From: Mesorhizobium sp. NZP2298
GTDB lineage: Bacteria; Pseudomonadota; Alphaproteobacteria; Rhizobiales; Rhizobiaceae
NCBI RefSeq assembly: GCF_013170825.1
Contig: NZ_CP033365.1
Coordinates: forward strand, 6,212,001 to 6,276,000
Length of the DNA: 64,000 nucleotides
Direction of reading: 5' to 3'
A model generated the notes under the pieces. It made no database searches. It saw nothing but the letters and a program-made list of their open reading frames with translations, and was not told the DNA's origin. Each line of letters starts with the position of its first letter. Within the stretch, counting starts at the first letter, position 1. Positions 58,823-64,000 of this stretch are shown here, in pieces. The position numbers were made by a program, and so were the translations under genes.

Positions 58823-60007
58823 TCAAGCCAACCCGAACGTCTCCACGGCGCGCATGATGCCGCGCAGTTCGGCGAGGCCTTTCAGCCGGCCGATCAGCGA
58901 GTAGCCGGGATTGATCTTCTTCTTGCCGATATCGTCGGCCAGCAGGTGGCCATGGTCCGGCCGCATCGGGATGCGCCAGTCGGCGCGCCCTTCCTTGCGG
59001 CGGCGTGCCTCCTCCTGCATCAGAGCGAGGATGACCTGCGCCATGTCGGTGCCACCCTCGAGATGCTCGGCTTCGTAGAACGAGCCGTCTTCCTCGATGG
59101 TGATGTTGCGCAGATGGACGAAATGGATGCGGCCGGCGAATTCCTTGATCATGGCGACAATGTCGTTATCGGCGCGCGTGCCATAGGAGCCGGTGCAGAA
59201 GGTCAGGCCATTGGCCGGGCTGTCGACGGCGTCGAGGATGAAACGCGCATCCTGCGCGGTGGAGACGACGCGCGGCAAGCCGTAGAGCGAGAAGGGCGGG
59301 TCGTCGGGATGGATGCACATGCGTACTCCTTCCTCTTCCGCCACCGGAATGATCTCGCGCAGGAACCAGGCGAGGTTATCGCGCAACTCCTTCGGCCCGA
59401 TCCCGTCATACTCGGCCAAGGCCGCGCGGAAACTGTCGCGATCATACTTGCGCTCGGTTGCCGGCAGGCCGGCGATGAGGTTGCGCTCGATCTGGTCGAC
59501 CTGCTCCGATGTCAGCGCCTTCAGGCGCTTCTCGGCCTCGGCGATACGCGCCGGCGTATAGCTGGCCGCGCCGTCCTTGCGCTGCAGAACGAAAAGGTCA
59601 TAGGCGGCAAAATCGATGGCATCGAAACGCAAGGCATAGCCGGTTGTCGGCAGGCGATACATGAGGTCGGTGCGCGTCCAGTCCACCACCGGCATGAAAT
59701 TATAGCAGATCGTTTTGATGCCGGCCTTGGCAAGCGTGCGGATGCTGTCGCGGTAGTAGCCGACGTAGCGCTCGCGTTCGGGCGCGCCGATCTTGAAGGA
59801 ATTGTGGACCGGGATGCTCTCGACGACAGACCATGTCAGCCCGGCGGCTTCGATGATGCGCTTGCGCTCGAGCACATCGGCTTCAGGCCAGGCCCTGCCA
59901 TCATAGATGTGGTGAAGCGCCGAAACCACGCCGGTAGCGCCAGCCTGCCTGACATGCTCAAGCGTCACCGGATCATCCGGACCATACCAGCGCCAACACT
60001 GTTCCAT
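58823..60007 (-). CDS. uxuA: Mannonate dehydratase
   Basis: This enzyme converts D-mannonate to 2-keto-3-deoxygluconate in hexuronate breakdown. The 394-aa protein has the TIM-barrel UxuA fold: [12 protein letters not shown] near residue 5, [27 protein letters not shown] near residue 120, MCIHPDDPP near residue 230, and the ending [12 protein letters not shown]. The ATG at 60007 with AAGGAAAG upstream replaces a long frame start. It is divergent from an SDR gene across a 101-bp region with a perfect inverted repeat. The SDR may supply mannonate from fructuronate. Confidence 0.95.
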   Translation of the reverse strand: MEQCWRWYGPDDPVTLEHVRQAGATGVVSALHHIYDGRAWPEADVLERKRIIEAAGLTWSVVESIPVHNSFKIGAPERERYVGYYRDSIRTLAKAGIKTICYNFMPVVDWTRTDLMYRLPTTGYALRFDAIDFAAYDLFVLQRKDGAASYTPARIAEAEKRLKALTSEQVDQIERNLIAGLPATERKYDRDSFRAALAEYDGIGPKELRDNLAWFLREIIPVAEEEGVRMCIHPDDPPFSLYGLPRVVSTAQDARFILDAVDSPANGLTFCTGSYGTRADNDIVAMIKEFAGRIHFVHLRNITIEEDGSFYEAEHLEGGTDMAQVILALMQEEARRRKEGRADWRIPMRPDHGHLLADDIGKKKINPGYSLIGRLKGLAELRGIMRAVETFGLA

Positions 60008-60044
60008 TGCAACTTTCCTTTTTGCGAGAGACCGGCAACCTATT

Positions 60045-60068
60045 GTTTGACTCCGATGAGTGTCAAAC
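60045..60068. promoter_or_regulatory. Inverted repeat in the uxuA/SDR divergent promoter
   Basis: GTTTGAC, ten bases, then GTCAAAC is a perfect 7-bp inverted repeat in the middle of the 101-bp gap between uxuA and the SDR. It is well placed to regulate both. The regulator is not encoded next to it. Confidence 0.6.
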
Positions 60069-60108
60069 TCAGAACCGGGTTTTGATAGCGCATGAAGGAG
60101 CTTCCGCG

Positions 60109-60894
60109 ATGAAGGATTTCGACGGCAAGGTGGCATTGGTGACGGGGACGACCGGCATCGCGCTCGCCACCGCAAGACGGCTGGCGCAGGGGGGTGCGGC
60201 GATCATCGCCTGCGGCATCGACCGGGTCGCCAATGCAGCCATGCAGGAAAGCCTTGCCAAGGCCGGAACCGACGCGCTGGTGCAAACGGTCGACGTCTCC
60301 GTTTCCGATCAGGTCCGCGACGCGGTCGCGACAGGCGTCGCGAAATTCGGCGGCATCGACGTCATCGTCAATTCCGCCGCGGTGCATCCCTATGGAACCG
60401 CGACGACGACCGACTGGGAAACCTGGAACCGGGCGATGACCGTCAATGTCGGCTCGATCTATCTCACTGCCCATTTCGGCATTCCGGAAATGATCAAGCG
60501 CGGCGGCGGCGCCATCGTCAACGTCGCTTCGGTGCAAGGCTTCGCCTGCCAGCAGAACGTCGCCGCCTATGCCACGACCAAGGGAGCCATCCATACGCTG
60601 ACCCGCTCGCTGGCGCTCGACTACGCTGCATCAGGCATAAGGGTGAATTCGGTCAGCCCGGGCTCGATCCGCACGCCGATCCTCGAAAAGGCCGCGCGCG
60701 GCGACCATGGCAGCGATGCCGACGTCGAAGAGGCCTACAGGCGCTTCGGCGCGGCCCATCCGCTTGGCCGCATCGGCGAGCCAGAGGAGGTGGCGGAGCT
60801 GATCGCCTTCCTGTGCTCGTCCAAGGCCGGCTTCTGCACCGGCGCGGACTACAAGATCGATGGCGGCCTGACCGCCGGCATTGGTGTGAAGTAG
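60109..60894 (+). CDS. Short-chain dehydrogenase/reductase, probably for sugar acids
   Basis: This 261-aa classical SDR has a nucleotide loop [10 protein letters not shown] near residue 12, NSAAV near residue 88, catalytic S141, Y154 and K158 (AAYATTKGA), and the end [18 protein letters not shown] is eight bases before the ATG. Being divergent from uxuA across a shared operator-like repeat, it is a candidate D-mannonate/fructuronate oxidoreductase that replaces UxuB, which I do not see here. That role is inference. Confidence 0.9.
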   Translation: MKDFDGKVALVTGTTGIALATARRLAQGGAAIIACGIDRVANAAMQESLAKAGTDALVQTVDVSVSDQVRDAVATGVAKFGGIDVIVNSAAVHPYGTATTTDWETWNRAMTVNVGSIYLTAHFGIPEMIKRGGGAIVNVASVQGFACQQNVAAYATTKGAIHTLTRSLALDYAASGIRVNSVSPGSIRTPILEKAARGDHGSDADVEEAYRRFGAAHPLGRIGEPEEVAELIAFLCSSKAGFCTGADYKIDGGLTAGIGVK

Positions 60895-60935
60895 AACGAG
60901 GACGATCGGCCTTGCCTTCACCGCCGGCGCGATGC

Positions 60936-61550
60936 TCAGGGGTTTTGAGACCGCAGCGTCCGCAAGGTGATCGAGTAGCGATGCTCGGCAACCGGCGGGA
61001 TGCTGTGCTCCCACTCCGTGCGTGAAGACCCGGTCATGAGATAGGCCGACCGTGGCTCGACGACGATGGTCCGACGCTCCCATTTGTCACCATGCTTTCG
61101 CCGCAGCCGAAAGCTGCAGGGCGCCAGCAGGGAAACGCCGGCGACATCCTCGAAATGCGGCTTGTCGCGATGCCAGCCTATACCGGCGCCAGGCCGGTAT
61201 TCATTGATCAGCACCTGCGCGAAGGCCTCGGCAGGCCGGCGCGCAAGGGCCGCGACCTGCTCACGCAAAGGCAGCAGGAAGTCGGGGATCGGCGGCGCCT
61301 CGACGACTTCGCGACGGTCATAATCATAGCGCAGACCGAAACCGACGACCCGACGGTTTGCCAGATGGCCATGGAAATCGAACGCCTGGAACGGCAGTCC
61401 CTCAAGATCCCGGGCAAGCTCCGTCTCTTCCCGCGGCGTGATCAATCCGGGCTGGTAGGCAAAACCTTCGGGCAGATCCTCCGCGGCACCAAAGAGATCA
61501 TGCTGGAGCACCGGAGTGCGGCCGGTGGCTTTCGATTTGAGCGACGACAT
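60936..61550 (-). CDS. AlkB-family alkylated nucleic acid demethylase
   Basis: This 204-aa Fe(II)/2-oxoglutarate dioxygenase repairs N-alkylated bases. The iron ligands are H127 and D129 (IGWHRDKP) and H182 (WEHSIPP). The 2-oxoglutarate arginines are at R191 and R197 (HRYSITLRTLR). It is shorter than E. coli AlkB and of the bacterial AlkB-like group without a long N-terminal lid. The ATG at 61550 has AGGCGGG upstream, and the longer frame is unsupported. It is divergent from the KTSC protein, which may be a functional partner. Confidence 0.91.
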   Translation of the reverse strand: MSSLKSKATGRTPVLQHDLFGAAEDLPEGFAYQPGLITPREETELARDLEGLPFQAFDFHGHLANRRVVGFGLRYDYDRREVVEAPPIPDFLLPLREQVAALARRPAEAFAQVLINEYRPGAGIGWHRDKPHFEDVAGVSLLAPCSFRLRRKHGDKWERRTIVVEPRSAYLMTGSSRTEWEHSIPPVAEHRYSITLRTLRSQNP

Positions 61551-61687
61551 CCCGCCTAGATGGTGAAGGCTGGACCGCAAGGCAATACGGAGCCCTTGCT
61601 CGCGTGCGGACGGGCGATGCGATGGGCAACGGCAGGGAACCGGACCCATGGCTGGCGGGTTATCCGGCTGAGCAGTCAGGTGCCAAG

Positions 61688-61903
61688 ATGCCGTCGACCG
61701 CGATCCGGAACACACAATACGATCCCGCGACCAGAACTCTCTCCGTCTGGTTCGTGCCGAGCGGCCATCGCTATGATTACGCGGACGTTGCCCCGGCAAC
61801 CTATGCCGCTTTCAGGAGGGCTTCCTCGAAAGGCCGTTTCTTCAATGAATTCATCCGCGATCACTACAGCTACCGCCGCGTGGCATCATGCGCGGGGGCA
61901 TGA
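61688..61903 (+). CDS. KTSC-domain small protein
   Basis: This 71-aa protein is almost entirely a KTSC domain: STAIRNTQYDPATRTLSVWFVPSGHRYDYADV, then SSKGRFFNEFIRDHY. The domain occurs alone or fused to lysyl-tRNA-synthetase-like and nucleic-acid enzymes and is thought to bind nucleic acid. The ATG at 61688 has AGGTG five bases upstream. It lies divergent from AlkB, 137 bp away, hinting at nucleic acid repair or stress. Confidence 0.8.
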   Translation: MPSTAIRNTQYDPATRTLSVWFVPSGHRYDYADVAPATYAAFRRASSKGRFFNEFIRDHYSYRRVASCAGA

Positions 61904-61968
61904 TGATCTTTTGCGCAAACCTTTTTGCCTGACATGCGTTGTTCTTCCTCGAAGCCGAGGAGACAGCC

Positions 61969-62934
61969 ATGCAGAACAAGACAGCCAGCGAAGCCGCCAA
62001 GCAACGTCAGATCCAGCGCGGCATCGATGCCAAGGACAGATCGAAGGAGCACGGCAAGGCTGAGCACGCCATGCAGGCCGGCGCCCGACAATACCCGGAG
62101 CCGCCCTTCCCCGAGCAGCACCAATCCAAACCGGGGCGTGAATGGGCGCTCGAACCGGCGCCGCTCTACGATGCGCCCTTTTACCTCGGGTCGAAAAAGC
62201 TCGAAGACAAAGTCGCTCTCATCACGGGTGGCGATTCCGGCATCGGCCGCTCGGTGGCGGTTCTGTTCGCTCGCGAGGGTGCGGACATCGCCATCGTCTA
62301 TCTGGCCGAGGACAAGGATGCCAAGGCGACAAAATCCGCCGTCGAATCAGAAGGGCGGCGCTGCATCCTGGTGAAAGCCGATGTCAGCGAACGCGACCAA
62401 TGCCGCAATGCGGTGGCGCAAACGGTCAAGGCATTCGGCCGCATCGACGTGCTCGTCAACAACGCGGCTTTCCAGATCCATTCGAAAGAGTTCGGCGAAT
62501 TAACCGAAGAGCATTTCGATACGACGCTGAAGACGAACCTCTACGGTTATTTCCATATGGCGCAGGAAGCGGTGCCGCATATGAAGCCGGGCTCGGCCAT
62601 CATCAACACCGGCTCGGTCACCGGCATAGACGGGTCGAAAGCACTGGTCGACTACTCCATGACCAAGGGCGGCATCCATGCCTTCACGCGAGCCCTTTCC
62701 GGCAATCTACTCGGCAAGGGCATACGGGTGAACGCGGTTGCACCGGGTCCGGTATGGACCCCGCTCAATCCTTCGGACAAGGAGGCCGACGACGTTTCGA
62801 AGTTCGGCGCGGACACACCGATGAAGCGGCCGGCGCAGCCGGAAGAACTCGCACCGGCCTATGTGTTTCTCGCCTCGCCGCATTGCTCGAGCTACATCAC
62901 GGGCGAGATATTGCCCGTGATCGGCGGCTATTGA
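61969..62934 (+). CDS. SDR-family oxidoreductase (YghA-like, long N-terminal extension)
   Basis: This 321-aa protein starts with a hydrophilic extension of about 80 residues rich in K, Q and E, followed by a classical SDR domain. The nucleotide loop is TGGDSGIGRSVA near residue 86, NNAA is near residue 165, and the catalytic Y/K pair is in DYSMTKGG near residue 228. Members such as YghA reduce aldehydes and are often linked to stress responses. GAGGAG precedes the ATG. It ends 11 bases before the HAD-ATPase gene, so the two probably share a transcript. Confidence 0.9.
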   Translation: MQNKTASEAAKQRQIQRGIDAKDRSKEHGKAEHAMQAGARQYPEPPFPEQHQSKPGREWALEPAPLYDAPFYLGSKKLEDKVALITGGDSGIGRSVAVLFAREGADIAIVYLAEDKDAKATKSAVESEGRRCILVKADVSERDQCRNAVAQTVKAFGRIDVLVNNAAFQIHSKEFGELTEEHFDTTLKTNLYGYFHMAQEAVPHMKPGSAIINTGSVTGIDGSKALVDYSMTKGGIHAFTRALSGNLLGKGIRVNAVAPGPVWTPLNPSDKEADDVSKFGADTPMKRPAQPEELAPAYVFLASPHCSSYITGEILPVIGGY

Positions 62935-62945
62935 GGTCCCGTGCG

Positions 62946-64000
62946 ATGTATTTCATCGCATTGGCGACGGATTACGACGGCACGCTGGCGCATGACGGGA
63001 TCGTCTCCAGGAAGACGCTGTCCTCCTTGGAGCGGTTCAAGAAAAGCGGCCGCAAGCTGGTGCTCGTCACGGGGCGCGAACTGCCCGACCTCAAGCGCGT
63101 CTTTCCCGAGATCGGCCTGTTCGACAAGGTGGTCGCCGAGAATGGAGCGCTGATCTACACGCCGGCAAGTGAGGAAGAGCGGGTGATCTCGCCATCGCCC
63201 GATCCTAAATTCGTCGCCAGATTGAAGAAGCAGGGCGTCAAGCCGCTTTCGGTTGGCCGGTCGATCGTCGCCACCTGGGAGCCGCATCAGGCAACGGTGC
63301 TCGAAATCATCAAGAAGATGGGGCTCGGACTGGAAATCATCTTCAACAAGGGCGCGGTGATGATCCTGCCGAGCGGCATCAACAAGGCCACCGGGCTGGC
63401 CGCGGCACTGCAGGATCTCCGGCTGTCGCCACACAATGTGGTCGGTGTCGGCGACGCCGAGAATGACCATGCTTTCCTGAAGGCCTGCGGCTGCAGCGTC
63501 GCCGTCGACAATGCAATTCCCGCGGTCAAGGCCACTGCGGACCTGGTCACGCGGGGCGCACGCGGGAAAGGCGTGGAGGAACTGGTCGACCGACTGATCA
63601 AGCGCGATCATGACATCCTGCCAAGGCGGCATGACGGCATCGTGCTCGGCTCCGCCGGCGGCGACGATATCTATCTGTCGCCAACCGACACGGTCCTCAT
63701 CGCCGGCAGTTCCGGCATCGGCAAATCCACCCTGGCCACCGCGCTCACGGAACGCTTCGTCGAGAGCGGGTTTCAATTCTGCATCTTCGATCCCGAGGGC
63801 GATTATGACGGGCTCGAAGGCGCCGTGCGTCTGGGCGACGGCTCGAGCGCGCCGACCAAGGCACAAGTGCTGGACCTCATCGAGAAAGCCGACAGCAATG
63901 TCGTCGTCAACGGGCTGGCGCTGCGCGTCAATGAACGGCCGGACTTCTTCGCCGACCTGCTGCCCGGGCTCGGCAGTTTTCGGCGTCGAACGGCAAGGCC
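62946..64000 (+). CDS. HAD phosphatase fused to a P-loop ATPase, cut by the window edge
   Basis: At least 351 codons are visible, and the C-terminus is missing. Residues 1 to about 225 are a Cof-type HAD-IIB phosphatase: motif I DYDGTLA near residue 9, motif II VTGR near residue 42, the lysine in INKATGLAAAL and motif IV VGDAENDHAF near residue 170. A second domain starts near residue 240 with Walker A LIAGSSGIGKSTLA. It continues with IFDPEGDYDGLEG, a DPEGDY motif like the HerA/VirB4 ATPase group. The combination suggests nucleotide- or target-regulated phosphatase action. It lies 11 bases after the SDR gene. Confidence 0.88.
   Translation, partial: MYFIALATDYDGTLAHDGIVSRKTLSSLERFKKSGRKLVLVTGRELPDLKRVFPEIGLFDKVVAENGALIYTPASEEERVISPSPDPKFVARLKKQGVKPLSVGRSIVATWEPHQATVLEIIKKMGLGLEIIFNKGAVMILPSGINKATGLAAALQDLRLSPHNVVGVGDAENDHAFLKACGCSVAVDNAIPAVKATADLVTRGARGKGVEELVDRLIKRDHDILPRRHDGIVLGSAGGDDIYLSPTDTVLIAGSSGIGKSTLATALTERFVESGFQFCIFDPEGDYDGLEGAVRLGDGSSAPTKAQVLDLIEKADSNVVVNGLALRVNERPDFFADLLPGLGSFRRRTAR

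Overview
The window is GC-rich, densely packed chromosomal DNA of an alphaproteobacterium. The best fit is Rhizobiales, probably Mesorhizobium. This rests on the hisS-hisZ-hisG arrangement, a DUF1127 protein, a likely DUF768 protein, a DUF3422 protein, an oxyR-katG divergon of alphaproteobacterial type, and the rhizobial intergenic palindromes at 10.3 and 37.4 kb. I see no insertion sequence, phage, CRISPR array, rRNA or tRNA. It reads as core chromosome with several catabolic cassettes.

Layout. 0-1.1 kb: an RsmB-type rRNA methyltransferase running off the left edge. 1.4-5.5 kb: aquaporin Z, catalase-peroxidase katG and divergent oxyR. 5.5-11.2 kb: a polar amino-acid-type ABC transporter and a 2-oxoglutarate/Fe(II) oxygenase, divergent from a nucleoside hydrolase, then a TetR regulator. 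11.2-15.9 kb: a small membrane protein divergent from a LysR regulator, a ChaA-type cation/proton antiporter and an acyl-CoA synthetase. 16-19.3 kb: the hisS-hisZ-hisG operon. 19.5-23 kb: two small envelope proteins, tag glycosylase, an L,D-transpeptidase and a FolD-like protein with altered active-site residues. 23-30.8 kb: glycolate oxidase glcDEF, a DUF3422 gene broken by an in-frame stop, a GntR regulator and L-lactate dehydrogenase lldD. A 25-bp operator-like motif is shared by the glcD and gntR-lldD promoters. 30.8-42.7 kb: housekeeping and single genes (phosphatase, GATase1, rsmE, glutamate-cysteine ligase, DUF937, DUF1127, LysR, xseA, P1 peptidase, DUF768, atypical SDR).

43-57 kb holds the most interesting block, a divergent catabolic cassette. 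Leftward from 51.8 kb run a DAO-family oxidase, a fused LivM-LivG transporter protein, a periplasmic binding protein, LivF, LivH, a PaiB-like protein and an ornithine-cyclodeaminase-family enzyme. Rightward from 52.0 kb run an RpiR regulator, an isochorismatase-family hydrolase, a glutamine-synthetase-family ligase, an N-formylglutamate-amidohydrolase-family enzyme and a class III aminotransferase. The genes of the rightward operon overlap by 1-4 bases. The gene content resembles a gamma-glutamylation route for an amine or amino acid, but the substrate is unknown and no aldehyde dehydrogenase is present.

57-64 kb: an FAD-linked oxidase, a chimeric gene remnant, mannonate dehydratase uxuA divergent from an SDR across a perfect inverted repeat, AlkB divergent from a KTSC-domain protein, a second SDR, and a HAD phosphatase fused to a P-loop ATPase that runs off the right edge.

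Only the sequence was read: functions are family-level calls, and no database search was run.
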